DNA of 50,717 nucleotides from Candidatus Merdicola faecigallinarum (GCA_018714565.1 DVNH01000015.1:1-50717); one strand, 5' to 3'. Counted from the first letter of the stretch, positions 9,069 through 18,195 are shown. The notes: a model not told the origin generated them from the letters alone. Numbers and translations are program-made.

Positions 9069-9150
9069 AATAGGAGAGCAATTAAGAAAAAGCAAGACGA
9101 AAATATTTAATATTTAGATCTTACTTTAACGAATCGCTCTCTTATTTTTT
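9069..9150 (+). terminator. Terminator after glgP
   Basis: AATAGGAGAGC (9069-9079) pairs with GCTCTCTTATT (9136-9146, one G-U) and a T-run follows. The loop is long (about 56 nt) and holds a smaller A/T hairpin. Confidence 0.7.
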
Positions 9151-9159
9151 GAAAAAATA

Positions 9160-9188
9160 TTGAATAATAAAAACAATTAGGATAGAAT
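9160..9188 (+). promoter_or_regulatory. Promoter of pgi
   Basis: TTGAAT (9160-9165), 17-bp spacer, TAGAAT (9183-9188), about 35 bp before the pgi start. Confidence 0.6.
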
Positions 9189-9223
9189 AGGAATAAAATA
9201 AACATAGGAAAAGAGGTTTTAAT

Positions 9224-10531
9224 ATGGAAAATTTAAAAATAGAATTGAAACATACCAATATTTCAGAAGAAGAAATGAATCAATATAGTACAGAAGTAGA
9301 AAAAATTCATCAAGACTTATATAAAAAAGCAAATGATGAAAAAGAGTTTTTAGGATGGCTTAATTTGCCAACTGATTATGATAAAGAAGAATTTGATCGA
9401 ATAAAAGCAGTTGCAAAAAAAGTAAAAGAAGATTCTGATATTTTCCTTGTCATTGGGATCGGAGGCTCTTATTTGGGAGCAAGAGCAGTGATTGAAGCAA
9501 TGAATAGTCCATTTGCAAATGAAATGGTAGAGGAAAAAAATCCAAAAGTAATTTTTGTAGGAAATAATTTAAATCCAGATTATATTCATGATGTGATTGA
9601 ATTTATAGGAGATAAGGATTTATCCATTAATGTAATTTCAAAATCAGGAACAACAACAGAACCAGCAATTGCTTTTCGTATTTTTAGAGAATTTTTAGAA
9701 AATAAATATGGAATTGCTGAGGCAAGAAGTAGAATTTATGTAACAACAGATAAACAAAAGGGAGCATTAAAGAAATTAGCAGATAGCGAAGGATATGAAT
9801 CTTTTGTCATTCCAGACAATGTTGGAGGAAGATACTCCGTATTAACTGCGGTTGGATTATTACCAATTGCTGTAAGCGGAATTGATATTGACAAACTAAT
9901 GTGTGGAGCTGTTGCAGCACAAAATCGCTATGCAGATGAAAAATTAAAGTATAATGATTGTTATAAATATGCAGTAGCAAGAAATATTTTATACAAAAAA
10001 GAAAAAAATATTGAATTATTAGTAGATTATGATCCTAAACTACACTATATGATTGAATGGTGGAAACAATTATATGGAGAAAGTGAAGGAAAAGAGGGAA
10101 AAGGAATTTTTCCTGCTGGTGTAGAATTTACTACAGATTTACATTCTATGGGACAATATATTCAACAAGGAAGAAGAAATTTATTTGAAACGGTATTAAA
10201 TATCGAGAATTCAAAAACAGATTTAGAGATAAAAAATGATGAGGATAATTTAGATGGCCTAAATTATTTAGTAGGAAAATCTTTAGATTATGTGAATAAG
10301 AAAGCAATGGAAGCAACCATAGAAGCTCATGTGTCTGGTGATGTACCTAATATTGTCATTACAATGAATCAATTAGATGAAGAGAATTTAGGACAATTAA
10401 TTTATTTCTTTGAATTAGCATGTGCAATGTCTGGAAGATTACTTGGAGTAAATCCATTTGACCAACCAGGGGTAGAAGCTTATAAAAAGAATATGTTCCG
10501 TTTACTTGGAAAACCAGGATATGAGAAGTAA
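9224..10531 (+). CDS. pgi: Glucose-6-phosphate isomerase
   Basis: It interconverts glucose 6-phosphate and fructose 6-phosphate in the cytoplasm. At 435 residues it is close to the Firmicutes enzyme. Visible motifs are [13 protein letters not shown] (about residues 77-90), the phosphate-binding [10 protein letters not shown] (about 139-148), the region [15 protein letters not shown], and the C-terminal [12 protein letters not shown] containing the catalytic-region Gln and Lys. It has its own promoter and terminator, so it is a single-gene unit next to glgP. It would feed phosphorylase-derived hexose phosphate into glycolysis after phosphoglucomutase, which is not in the window. Confidence 0.96.
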   Translation: MENLKIELKHTNISEEEMNQYSTEVEKIHQDLYKKANDEKEFLGWLNLPTDYDKEEFDRIKAVAKKVKEDSDIFLVIGIGGSYLGARAVIEAMNSPFANEMVEEKNPKVIFVGNNLNPDYIHDVIEFIGDKDLSINVISKSGTTTEPAIAFRIFREFLENKYGIAEARSRIYVTTDKQKGALKKLADSEGYESFVIPDNVGGRYSVLTAVGLLPIAVSGIDIDKLMCGAVAAQNRYADEKLKYNDCYKYAVARNILYKKEKNIELLVDYDPKLHYMIEWWKQLYGESEGKEGKGIFPAGVEFTTDLHSMGQYIQQGRRNLFETVLNIENSKTDLEIKNDEDNLDGLNYLVGKSLDYVNKKAMEATIEAHVSGDVPNIVITMNQLDEENLGQLIYFFELACAMSGRLLGVNPFDQPGVEAYKKNMFRLLGKPGYEK

Positions 10532-10559
10532 AATGGATATGTTTTTCAATTATAATTAT

Positions 10560-10600
10560 AAAAAACAGGAATGTATATGAATAATACATTCTTGTTTTTT
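10560..10600 (+). terminator. Intrinsic terminator after pgi
   Basis: AAAAAACAGGAATGTAT (10560-10576) pairs with ATACATTCTTGTTTTTT (10584-10600) around a 7-nt loop; one G-U. A strong bidirectional shape. Confidence 0.9.
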
Positions 10601-10622
10601 CTTTTGTAATTTCTTAATATAA

Positions 10623-10651
10623 TTGAAAACCAAAAAAGAATGAGGTATAAT
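10623..10651 (+). promoter_or_regulatory. Promoter of the P-loop/Asp23-cmk-plsC operon
   Basis: TTGAAA (10623-10628), 17-bp spacer, TATAAT (10646-10651), 52 bp upstream of the first gene. Confidence 0.75.
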
Positions 10652-10703
10652 GTATTAGACTTAAGGATAAAGATGAATAAGAAGAAAAGTAAGAGGAGTA
10701 AAC

Positions 10704-11546
10704 ATGAATAATATGAAAGTATATGCTTTTGTAGGACCATCTGGAACAGGAAAAAGTTATCGAGCACAAATGGTTGCAAGTGAAAATAATATTAATTTTA
10801 TTATCGATGATGGGCTTTTTATCAAAGATAATGAGATTATTGCGGGAGAATCCGCCAAAAAAGCGCCTACAAAAATAGAAACAGTAAAAAAAGCTTTATT
10901 TATACAAAAAGAGCAAAGAGAAGAAATGAAAAAAGCAATAAAGCAGTATAAGCCAGAAAGAATTTTAATTTTAGGAACTTCGGATGGAATGGTTCAAAAA
11001 ATAGCACAAAACTTAAATTTGCCACCAATCGAAAAAATCATTTATATCCAAGAAATTGCGACGCCACAAGAAATTCAAGAAGCAAGAAGAAGTAGAGTAA
11101 CAGAAGGAAAACATGTTATTCCTGTACCAACTTTTGAAATAAAAAAAGATTTTTCAGGTTACATATTAGATCCACTTCAAATTTTTAAATTTAAGGGAAG
11201 AGGAGCAAAACCATATATTTCAGAAAAATCAATTATAAGACCTACTTTTAGTTATATGGGAAATTTTACGATTTCAGATACTGTTTTTAGACAGCTTACC
11301 GAATATCTAGCAAAAAGAGAGAAAGCAATCTTTCGAGTATTAAAGACAAGAGTTGAAAATTATGGAGAAGGGCCAAGCATCTATTTAGAAGTGATGGTAG
11401 AGTATGGCTATAATGTAATTGATGCAGTAGAAAATTTTAAAGCAAAAGTCATTCGAGAGATCGAAAAACAAACAACAATGAATGTAAAATCGATGGATAT
11501 TGTAATTAAAGGAATTCATATGCCAGAACAAGAAAGGAAGGAATAA
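10704..11546 (+). CDS. P-loop NTPase fused to an Asp23 (DUF322) domain
   Basis: The N-terminal half has a clear Walker A motif, GPSGTGKSY (Lys17), and Rossmann-like strands (RILILGTSDGMV). The C-terminal ~95 residues (from about 185) match the Asp23/alkaline-shock domain: GNFTISDTVFRQL, LEVMVEYGYNVIDAVENF, KQTTMNVKSMDIVIKGIHMP. Asp23 domains in Gram-positive bacteria are linked to the cell envelope and the AmaP/Asp23 system. A fusion to a nucleotide-binding domain suggests a regulated version, but no substrate is known to me. The gene ends 2 bp before cmk, so it is the first gene of the cmk-plsC operon. The start ATG follows AGAGGAGTAAAC. Confidence 0.8.
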   Translation: MNNMKVYAFVGPSGTGKSYRAQMVASENNINFIIDDGLFIKDNEIIAGESAKKAPTKIETVKKALFIQKEQREEMKKAIKQYKPERILILGTSDGMVQKIAQNLNLPPIEKIIYIQEIATPQEIQEARRSRVTEGKHVIPVPTFEIKKDFSGYILDPLQIFKFKGRGAKPYISEKSIIRPTFSYMGNFTISDTVFRQLTEYLAKREKAIFRVLKTRVENYGEGPSIYLEVMVEYGYNVIDAVENFKAKVIREIEKQTTMNVKSMDIVIKGIHMPEQERKE

Positions 11547-11548
11547 AG

Positions 11549-12223
11549 ATGGCTTTTATTGTAGCAATTGATGGCCCAGCTGGAAGCGGAAAAGGAACTA
11601 TAACAAAATTAGTAGGAGAAAAACTAGGCTTAGTAAATATTGATACTGGTGCAACATATCGATGTGTAACATTAGCAGCACTTCAAAAAGGTTATACATT
11701 AGAGCAAGAAGAAAAGATAGTGGAATTATTAAATGAGATACAGATCGAATTAAAAAAAGAAAATGGAAAAGAGAAATTTTATCTAAATCATATCGATGTA
11801 ACAGATGAAATAAGAACACCAAAGGTGAATGCAATGGTTTCTCAAGTATCTCATATTCCACAAGTTAGAGATAATATGGCAAACTTCCAAAGAAAGATGG
11901 CAGAAGGTAAAGATGTTATTATGGAAGGAAGAGATATTGGAACAAATGTATTTCCAAATGCAGATGTTAAAATATATTTAGATGCAACACCGGAAGAAAG
12001 AGCCAAAAGAAGGATTTTGCAAAACCAAGAAAAGGGAATAGAATCAACCTATGAAGAGATATTAGAAAATATAAAATTTAGAGATCACAATGATAAAACA
12101 AGTAGTGTAGCACCATTAAAACAAGCAGAGGATGCGATATATGTTGATTCGAGTCATTTAACAATAGAAGAAGTAACAGATAAGATTATTAAAATAATAC
12201 AAGAAAGAAGAGAAAAGAAATGA
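11549..12223 (+). CDS. cmk: Cytidylate kinase
   Basis: It phosphorylates CMP and dCMP to the diphosphates. The 224-residue protein has the Walker A IDGPAGSGKGT (residues about 6-16), the CMP-site DTGATYR, MEGRDIGTNVFPNA and RAKRR of the lid region. The ribosome binding site (AAGGAAGGAATAAAG) overlaps the end of the upstream gene. Its stop overlaps the plsC start by 4 bp (ATGA), indicating translational coupling. The order cmk-plsC-S1 protein is typical of Clostridia. Confidence 0.96.
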   Translation: MAFIVAIDGPAGSGKGTITKLVGEKLGLVNIDTGATYRCVTLAALQKGYTLEQEEKIVELLNEIQIELKKENGKEKFYLNHIDVTDEIRTPKVNAMVSQVSHIPQVRDNMANFQRKMAEGKDVIMEGRDIGTNVFPNADVKIYLDATPEERAKRRILQNQEKGIESTYEEILENIKFRDHNDKTSSVAPLKQAEDAIYVDSSHLTIEEVTDKIIKIIQERREKK

Positions 12224-12828
12224 AAACATTTTTTAAGAAGATTTTAAGAGTGATTGTAAGATCTGCAATATATGCATATTGTAAAGTAGTATATCGATTA
12301 AAAGTAACAGGAAAAGAAAATATTTTAAAAGAAGGACCTGTTATTTATTGTGGAAATCATCGAACCTATTTAGATCCACCATTAATTGTTATTACAGCTA
12401 GGAGACATGTAAGATTTTTGGCGAAAGAAGAGCTAAAGAAAAATCCGTTATTTGCTTTTTTAGGTGTTGTATTTGAAGGAATTTATGTAAAACGTGATAA
12501 TAAAGATATATCAGCATTAAAGACAACATTAAAAGCATTAAAAAATGGGGAATGTGTAGCGTTGTTTCCAGAGGGAACAAGAAATGGCTTAGAAAAAGGA
12601 GAAGATGTAAAAGAAGGAGCTGCTTTCTTCGCATTAAAAACAGGAGCAAAAGTACAACCTGTTGGAATTTATGGAGGAGAAAAGCCTTTTAAGAAAGTAT
12701 ACGTAAATTATGGAAAGCCAATGGATTATTCTGAATATGCTTCTAAAAATCCAGATAAAGAAACTTTAGAAAAAGTAAGTAAAGATATCATGGATAACAT
12801 AATAAAGTTGACAAAAGAGCCACAGTAA
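12220..12828 (+). CDS. plsC: 1-acyl-sn-glycerol-3-phosphate acyltransferase
   Basis: It makes phosphatidic acid from lysophosphatidic acid at the membrane. The 202-residue protein carries the acyltransferase box NHRTYLDP (catalytic His and Asp, about residues 46-53) and the second box FPEGTRNG (about 116-123). An amphipathic or membrane-associating segment is at the N-terminus (IVRSAIYAYCKVVYRL). It overlaps cmk by 4 bp. It would consume acyl chains made by the FASII cluster further along the window. Confidence 0.94.
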   Translation: MKTFFKKILRVIVRSAIYAYCKVVYRLKVTGKENILKEGPVIYCGNHRTYLDPPLIVITARRHVRFLAKEELKKNPLFAFLGVVFEGIYVKRDNKDISALKTTLKALKNGECVALFPEGTRNGLEKGEDVKEGAAFFALKTGAKVQPVGIYGGEKPFKKVYVNYGKPMDYSEYASKNPDKETLEKVSKDIMDNIIKLTKEPQ

Positions 12829-12852
12829 GATATAATATTTTCGTGTTTTATA

Positions 12853-12883
12853 GACGTTTTTCATAAGAGAAACGTCATTTATT
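12853..12883 (+). terminator. Weak hairpin after plsC
   Basis: GACGTTT (12853-12859) pairs with AAACGTC (12870-12876) followed by ATTTATT. The tail is only partly T-rich, so read-through into the S1 gene is likely. Confidence 0.45.
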
Positions 12884-12925
12884 AAGATTATACAAAAGAA
12901 AGAAAAATTATAGGAAGGTGAAAGT

Positions 12926-14023
12926 ATGTCACAAGAAAATCAAGAAAGTAGTTTTGAAACTTTATTAAATGAATCAATGAAAGAAATAAATATAGAAAAA
13001 ACAGTTACTGGTAAAGTAATCGCGATTAATACCAAGGATGAAATTATTGTAGATATTGGTTATAAAGCAGATGGAATTATACCAAAAAGCGAATATTCTT
13101 TTCAAGAAGATAGTAATCCAAGAGATGAAATAAAAGTAGGAGATGAAATTACAGCAGATGTTCTAAAAATGAACGATGGCTTAGGAAATGTTTTATTATC
13201 TTATAAAAGATATCAAGCAAGAAATGCAAGAGCAGAATTAGAAGAAAGAATTAAAACAGAAACAATTTTTGAAGAAAAAATAACAGATGTTACAGAAAAA
13301 GGTTTTATTGTAAATTATAAAGGAATTCGAATTTTTATTCCAATTTCACTTTCTGGAATTACTAGAAATGAAAGTGTAGAAGAATATAAAAATAGAAAAG
13401 TAAAATTTAAAATTATAGAACATGATTTTAAAAACAGAAGAATTATTGCATCCATTAAAGCTGTTAAAGATGAAGAAACAAAAAAAGTTTTAGACGATTT
13501 TTGGAGTAAAGCTGAATTAGGAAAAGAATACGAAGGAAAAGTAACAAGTATAAGTGCTTATGGTGCTTTTGTAGAGATTGGACCAATTCAAGGATTATTA
13601 CATATTTCAGAAATGACTTGGAATCGAAATAAAACACCAAATGATATTTTAAAAGTAGGACAAAAAGTAAAAGTAAAAGCAATTGATGTAGATAAAGAAA
13701 ATAGAAGAATGAAATTATCATATTTAGAAAAAGGACCAGATCCGTGGGGAAAAATGAAATATCAAATCAATGATATTGTAACGGTAACAGTTGTAAAATT
13801 CATGCCTTTTGGAGCGTTTGTAGAATTAGAACCAGGAATTGAAGGTTTAGTACATATTTCGCAAATAGCAGAAAAAAGAATTACAAAACCAGAAGAAGAA
13901 CTAAGTTTAGGTCAAAAGGTAAATGCTAAAATTATTGATATTAATTGGGAAAATAAGAAAATAGAATTATCCGTTAAAGAACTAGAAGGAACTAGTCACG
14001 AATATAAAGAGGAAAAGGAGTAA
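12926..14023 (+). CDS. rpsA: S1 RNA-binding domain protein (ribosomal S1 homolog)
   Basis: The 365-residue protein consists of four S1/OB repeats: about residues 20-90 (GKVIAINTKDEIIVDIGYKADG), 105-175 (more divergent, EKGFIVNYKGIRIFIP), 193-263 (GKVTSISAYGAFVEIG, LLHISEM) and 279-349 (VTVVKFMPFGAFVELEPG, LVHISQI). The last two are the canonical type. It binds RNA and may help translation of structured mRNAs. In many Clostridia the S1 repeats are fused to or next to IspH; here they stand alone after plsC. typA follows 6 bp later, with the typA ribosome binding site at the 3' end of this gene. Confidence 0.88.
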   Translation: MSQENQESSFETLLNESMKEINIEKTVTGKVIAINTKDEIIVDIGYKADGIIPKSEYSFQEDSNPRDEIKVGDEITADVLKMNDGLGNVLLSYKRYQARNARAELEERIKTETIFEEKITDVTEKGFIVNYKGIRIFIPISLSGITRNESVEEYKNRKVKFKIIEHDFKNRRIIASIKAVKDEETKKVLDDFWSKAELGKEYEGKVTSISAYGAFVEIGPIQGLLHISEMTWNRNKTPNDILKVGQKVKVKAIDVDKENRRMKLSYLEKGPDPWGKMKYQINDIVTVTVVKFMPFGAFVELEPGIEGLVHISQIAEKRITKPEEELSLGQKVNAKIIDINWENKKIELSVKELEGTSHEYKEEKE

Positions 14024-14029
14024 GCTTAA

Positions 14030-15844
14030 ATGATAAACGAAAAAATAAGAAACATAGCAATTATTGCACACGTAGATCATGGAAAAACAACATTAGTAGA
14101 TGCACTATTAAAACAAAGTCATATTTTTAGAGAAAATGAACAAGTAGCTGAAAGAATTATGGATTCTAACGATCTAGAAAAAGAAAGAGGAATTACGATT
14201 CTTTCTAAAAATACTTCTGTTATGTATAATGGGATTAAAATTAATATTGTTGATACTCCAGGACATGCAGATTTTGGAGGAGAAGTAGAAAGAGTATTAA
14301 AAACAGTAGATGGAGTTTTACTTTTAGTAGATGCATTTGAAGGACCAATGCCACAAACAAGAGAAGTATTAAAAAAATCATTAGCACTAAATTTAAAACC
14401 AATTGTAGTTATTAACAAAATTGATCGTCCAGGGGCAAATCCTGAAAAGGTTGTAGATCAAGTGATTGAATTATTTATTGAATTGAATGCAACAGATGAG
14501 CAATTAGATTTTCCAGTAATTTATGCTTCTGCTAAAAATGGAATTGCAAAAATGAATCTACAAGACGATACTGATAATATTAATTGTATTTTTGAGACAA
14601 TTATTAAGGAAATTAATCCACCAGCATGTGAGGAAAATGGTCCTGTTCAAATGTTAGTATCTAACATTGACTACGATGATTATGTAGGAAGAATTGCAGT
14701 AGGAAGACTAGAAAGAGGAATTATAAAAGCTAATATGCCGGTTGCTGTATGCAAGAAAGATGATAAAGTAGTAAATAGTAGAATTGTAAAATTATATACT
14801 CATGTTGGATTAAATAAAGTAGAAGTAGAAGAAGCAAAAGCAGGAGATATTATTGAAGTATCTGGAATTGCTGATATTAATATTGGAGAAACAATTTGTG
14901 CAATGGATCATCCTGAAAAAATAGATTTTGTAGATATTGATGAGCCAACAGTTTCAATGACTTTTAGTGTAAATAACGGACCACTAGCTGGAAGAGAGGG
15001 ACAATTTATTACATCAAGACATATTCGTGATCGTTTGTTTAAAGAACTAGAAAGAAATGTAAGTTTACGTGTAAAAGAAACAGATTCTGCAGATTCTTTT
15101 GAAGTATCAGGACGTGGAGAATTACATTTATCTGTATTAATTGAAACAATGAGAAGAGAAGGATTTGAGCTTTTAGTATCAAGACCAAAAGTTATTTTTA
15201 AAGAAATAGATGGTGTAAAATGTGAACCAATTGAAAGATTGGTTGTAAACGTACCAGATGATTGTATTGGAAATGTAATTGAAAAATTAGGAAAAAGAAA
15301 AGCAGAAATGGTTAATATGGAACCAGCAGAAGAAGGTCATACCAAAGTAGAATTTAAAATACCAGCAAGAGGTCTTATAGGATATAGAACAGAATTTATG
15401 ACAGATACAAAAGGAAATGGAACAATGAACCATATATTTGATTGTTATGAACCATATAAAGGTGATGTTGTATCTAGAGTAAGAGGAACGATTGTTGCAT
15501 TTGAAGCTGGAAAATCAGTAACTTATGGATTATATAATGCGCAAGACAAAGGTGATTTATTCATAGGACCTGGAGTAGAAGTATATGAAGGTATGATTGT
15601 AGGAATTAACTCAAGACCAGAAGACTTAGCAATTAATGTATGTAAAGAAAAACATTTAACCAATACAAGAGCTTCTGGATCAGATGATGCTTTAAGATTA
15701 GTACCACCAATTCAAATGTCTTTGGAAAAAGCAATTGAGTTTATACAAGATGATGAACTAGTAGAAATTACTCCTAAGAGTATTCGTTTAAGAAAGAAAA
15801 TATTAGACACAAAGACAAGAGAAAGAGAAGCAAGAAGAGGATAA
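14030..15844 (+). CDS. typA: Ribosome-associated GTPase TypA/BipA
   Basis: A translational GTPase that binds the 70S ribosome and aids large-subunit assembly and stress adaptation. The 604-residue length is typical. G1 AHVDHGKTT, G3 DTPGHADF, G4 NKIDRPGA are visible, followed by EF-G-like domains and the BipA C-terminal domain (SRVRGTIVAFEAGKSVTYGL). The sequence GERGIT-like switch I is present as EKERGITI. Tetracycline-protection proteins share these G motifs, but the C-terminal BipA blocks settle the identity. A terminator follows. Confidence 0.96.
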   Translation: MINEKIRNIAIIAHVDHGKTTLVDALLKQSHIFRENEQVAERIMDSNDLEKERGITILSKNTSVMYNGIKINIVDTPGHADFGGEVERVLKTVDGVLLLVDAFEGPMPQTREVLKKSLALNLKPIVVINKIDRPGANPEKVVDQVIELFIELNATDEQLDFPVIYASAKNGIAKMNLQDDTDNINCIFETIIKEINPPACEENGPVQMLVSNIDYDDYVGRIAVGRLERGIIKANMPVAVCKKDDKVVNSRIVKLYTHVGLNKVEVEEAKAGDIIEVSGIADINIGETICAMDHPEKIDFVDIDEPTVSMTFSVNNGPLAGREGQFITSRHIRDRLFKELERNVSLRVKETDSADSFEVSGRGELHLSVLIETMRREGFELLVSRPKVIFKEIDGVKCEPIERLVVNVPDDCIGNVIEKLGKRKAEMVNMEPAEEGHTKVEFKIPARGLIGYRTEFMTDTKGNGTMNHIFDCYEPYKGDVVSRVRGTIVAFEAGKSVTYGLYNAQDKGDLFIGPGVEVYEGMIVGINSRPEDLAINVCKEKHLTNTRASGSDDALRLVPPIQMSLEKAIEFIQDDELVEITPKSIRLRKKILDTKTREREARRG

Positions 15845-15856
15845 AAGAAAAAAAGT

Positions 15857-15884
15857 GACAGTAGAAAAATTACTGTCCCTTTTT
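15857..15884 (+). terminator. Intrinsic terminator after typA
   Basis: GACAGTA (15857-15863) pairs with TACTGTC (15871-15877) around a 7-nt loop, then CCTTTTT. Confidence 0.9.
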
Positions 15885-15940
15885 CATGTTTTTTAGAAGT
15901 GAATGGAATTTTTATCATTATGAAGTAAATCTAAAGAGAT

Positions 15941-16597
15941 ATGACAAAAAAAGAAAGGAGAAAATCGTATCATATAGAGGAATGTATACGAGCAAAGCAA
16001 ATGAATCGAAAAGAATTAGAAAAAATAAAAGAAAAAGCATTGGAGGATCATATTCCTATTATTATGGATGAAACGTTAGAAGTAATTGACGAATTATTAG
16101 AAGGAAAAAAATTAAATCGAATTTTAGAAATTGGAACTGCTGTTGGATATTCTGCTATTTGTTTTTCTAAATATTTAGAAGATGATGGAATGATTGATAC
16201 AATAGAAAGAGATCCCGATCGTGTGAAAGAAGCAAGAAAAAATATAAAGAAGGCAGAAGTGGAACAACAAATTCAAATTTATGAAGGAGATGCAGTAGAA
16301 ATCTTACCTACATTAAATCAAACTTATGATTTAGTCTTTATTGATGCAGCAAAAGGAAAATACCCATTCTTTTTGATGCAAGCGAAAAGAATGCTAAAAG
16401 AAAAAGGAATTATTCTAGCAGACAATATTTTATATAAGGGATATGTGTTAAGTGACTATAATAAACACAAGCAAAGAACCGCAGTAAGAAATTTAAGAGA
16501 ATATATTAAAGAAACAACAGAAGATCCTGAACTAGATACTAAAATTGTAGAAGTAGGAGATGGCCTAGCTATTAGTAAAAAAATAAATAGCAAATAG
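15941..16597 (+). CDS. trmR: O-methyltransferase, TrmR-like (tRNA 5-hydroxyuridine)
   Basis: An SAM-dependent methyltransferase of the YrrM/TrmR type, which methylates 5-hydroxyuridine at the wobble position of tRNA in Firmicutes. Motif I ILEIGTAVGYSAICF (about residues 59-73), acidic IERD (about 88-91) and VFIDAAKGKY (about 129-138) with the metal/substrate DNILYKGYV are present, as in catechol-O-methyltransferase-like enzymes. The start is uncertain: ATG 15941 has only a weak ribosome binding site, while a good AAGGAG (15955-15960) lies inside the reading frame with no ATG/GTG/TTG at proper distance; AUA at 15974 or ATG 16001 are alternatives. Confidence 0.78.
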   Translation: MTKKERRKSYHIEECIRAKQMNRKELEKIKEKALEDHIPIIMDETLEVIDELLEGKKLNRILEIGTAVGYSAICFSKYLEDDGMIDTIERDPDRVKEARKNIKKAEVEQQIQIYEGDAVEILPTLNQTYDLVFIDAAKGKYPFFLMQAKRMLKEKGIILADNILYKGYVLSDYNKHKQRTAVRNLREYIKETTEDPELDTKIVEVGDGLAISKKINSK

Positions 16598-16612
16598 AAA
16601 TAAAATGAAGAG

Positions 16613-16652
16613 AACCCTCATGATTAAAACAATTCGTTTTATCCTGAGGGTT
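16613..16652. terminator. Bidirectional terminator between trmR-like and RelA/SpoT-like genes
   Basis: AACCCTCA (16613-16620) pairs with TGAGGGTT (16645-16652), with an inner AAAAC/GTTTT stem. It sits between convergent genes and is flanked by T-rich DNA on the plus side. Confidence 0.85.
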
Positions 16653-16658
16653 TAAATT

Positions 16659-17585
16659 TTATAGGTCTCTTGGATCAAGGCTATATCCTGTTTTATCAGA
16701 TAATTTATCAACAATTTCTTTCGAAAAACCAGGATGTTCTGCAAATTTAGGTTGGAATTTGTGAAAGGTATTTTCGAACATTCCGGCAACATAAAGCTTT
16801 TGATTTTTTCCTGAAAAGTAAATATAATGAGCTAAATCATCTTCTGAAAGATCTTCAACAGAATCTGGAAAAACAAGTTGTTTGCCGTTTCGATGATCGT
16901 GAGAAGCTGGACCAGTTCTTGCTAAGTTATAAGAATGCATAGATTTTGTTTGCCATTCTAAATACCATAAAGGAAATTTTGTACTACCAAAGGTAATATG
17001 CCTTGCAATATATTCGTCGCTTGTATTATAGTCACGATCTCGATCAGCGATATGATAAAGTCCATAATTCTTTTTAAAATAAGGATCATTTGGTAGTGTA
17101 GATAAAAATTCAAACATTTTTTCTGCTATTTTTATTTCGCAAATATCATTTGCAGTTTCATATTGTTCTCTTCGAATTTTTTCAATTAATGCTAAATCTT
17201 CTTTGCGGATTTTATAGTTAGGATCATTTTCCTTCGCTTGTTTATGGGAAAGAATGGCTTCTTCTAAGTTTTGATGTGCTATTTCTCTTCTTTTTAAAAA
17301 GGCAGAAACTCCAAGCGATTCTGGAACATTATCCTTTACATGTAGAATAACGGTTTTTGATCCATAGATATCATAAATGTCTTTGTCTTGAGAAGCTTTT
17401 TTCTTATAACTATTTTTTCCTTTAATTCTTGTTTTATTTTCTGTATCAACACCAGGAAAATTTTTTTCTAATGCTACACAAACATCATAAAAAAATTTAC
17501 ATGTAAAATTGAAATAGTCTACATCAGTGACCATTTCATATTGTTTCATATAACGTTCTAATTTTAAACTTTCTTTAAAATCCAT
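16659..17585 (-). CDS. Divergent RelA/SpoT-fold nucleotidyltransferase-like protein
   Basis: The 308-residue protein shows, in order, the hallmarks of a (p)ppGpp-synthetase-like domain: RIKGKNSYKKK (residues 53-63; compare the basic RVKxxxSIxxK block), DIYG (72-75; compare DIAGxR with the Mg-binding Asp), YIARHITF (192-199; compare YxSLH) and LEWQTKSMH (209-217; compare E-x-Q-x-R-T with the catalytic Glu). Between DIYG and the Tyr/His block lies a roughly 115-residue helical insertion, longer than in small alarmone synthetases. There is no HD hydrolase or TGS/ACT domain. It could make an alarmone, be a toxSAS-type toxin or be inactive. The neighbour on the same strand is a CmpB-like membrane protein, not a recognisable antitoxin. 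The family call rests on motif order only. Confidence 0.6.
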   Translation of the reverse strand: MDFKESLKLERYMKQYEMVTDVDYFNFTCKFFYDVCVALEKNFPGVDTENKTRIKGKNSYKKKASQDKDIYDIYGSKTVILHVKDNVPESLGVSAFLKRREIAHQNLEEAILSHKQAKENDPNYKIRKEDLALIEKIRREQYETANDICEIKIAEKMFEFLSTLPNDPYFKKNYGLYHIADRDRDYNTSDEYIARHITFGSTKFPLWYLEWQTKSMHSYNLARTGPASHDHRNGKQLVFPDSVEDLSEDDLAHYIYFSGKNQKLYVAGMFENTFHKFQPKFAEHPGFSKEIVDKLSDKTGYSLDPRDL

Positions 17586-17640
17586 AGTTTTTCCCTCTTT
17601 TTATTTTATGATAGGAATAGAAAAAATATTACAAAATTAT

Positions 17641-18195
17641 TCATATTAAGTAATGTATACTAGAAAATACTGTATCAACAACTAATATTAATGTAAAAAT
17701 AGTAACTAAATTAATTTGAAACCAAAAAGGAAATTTATTTAAAAATTTAGTTACAATCTTTTTTACAAATGGATGTACATAGTGAATAAATATTAAACCA
17801 GCAATTCCCCAAAAAAAAGTATAAAGAATGCTAATTCTACCGTTTAGATTTAGAAAATCATTTGTATAATCCCACCATTTTGTAGCAAAGATAGCATCTA
17901 AGCCAAAGCCAACAATATATTCAAATACAGAAAAAATAATTGCAGATAGAAGAAATAGTTTTAAAGGTTTATCTTGATAGCTTTGAATAAAAATAAGCAT
18001 GATAATTGCCCCAAAACCATAAATTGGACAAATTGGTCCAAATAAAAATCCTCTATTTGTAAAATGCCCTAATACACAAAATGAATATAAAGTTTCACTT
18101 AACCATCCTATAAAAGAATAAATAAAAAAATATAATAATAATGTTTGTGTTTTTGTTAATTGCTTGCGTACAACTAAACTAGTGCTAGTTTCCAT
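17641..18195 (-). CDS. CmpB-like putative ABC-transporter type IV membrane protein (PF06541)
   Basis: The protein (184 residues from the chosen start) has about five membrane segments and the PF06541 blocks YSFIGWLSETLY, NRGFLFGPICPIYGFGA, FEYIVGFGLDAIF and KWWDYTNDFLNLNGRI. The family is annotated as a putative ABC-transporter type IV, but its function is not established. ATG 18195 is preferred over the longer ORF start at 18255 because AGGGGGA precedes it by 5 nt. A second, longer family member is encoded at 21527. It lies upstream of the RelA/SpoT-like gene on the same strand with a 55-bp gap. Confidence 0.8.
   Translation of the reverse strand: METSTSLVVRKQLTKTQTLLLYFFIYSFIGWLSETLYSFCVLGHFTNRGFLFGPICPIYGFGAIIMLIFIQSYQDKPLKLFLLSAIIFSVFEYIVGFGLDAIFATKWWDYTNDFLNLNGRISILYTFFWGIAGLIFIHYVHPFVKKIVTKFLNKFPFWFQINLVTIFTLILVVDTVFSSIHYLI

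Noticed and set aside
14030-15844. Tetracycline-resistance ribosomal protection protein
   Set aside because: The G domain is shared, but length and C-terminal BipA blocks identify TypA.
16659-17585. Complete Rel enzyme
   Set aside because: No HD hydrolase, TGS or ACT domain is present and the length is too short.
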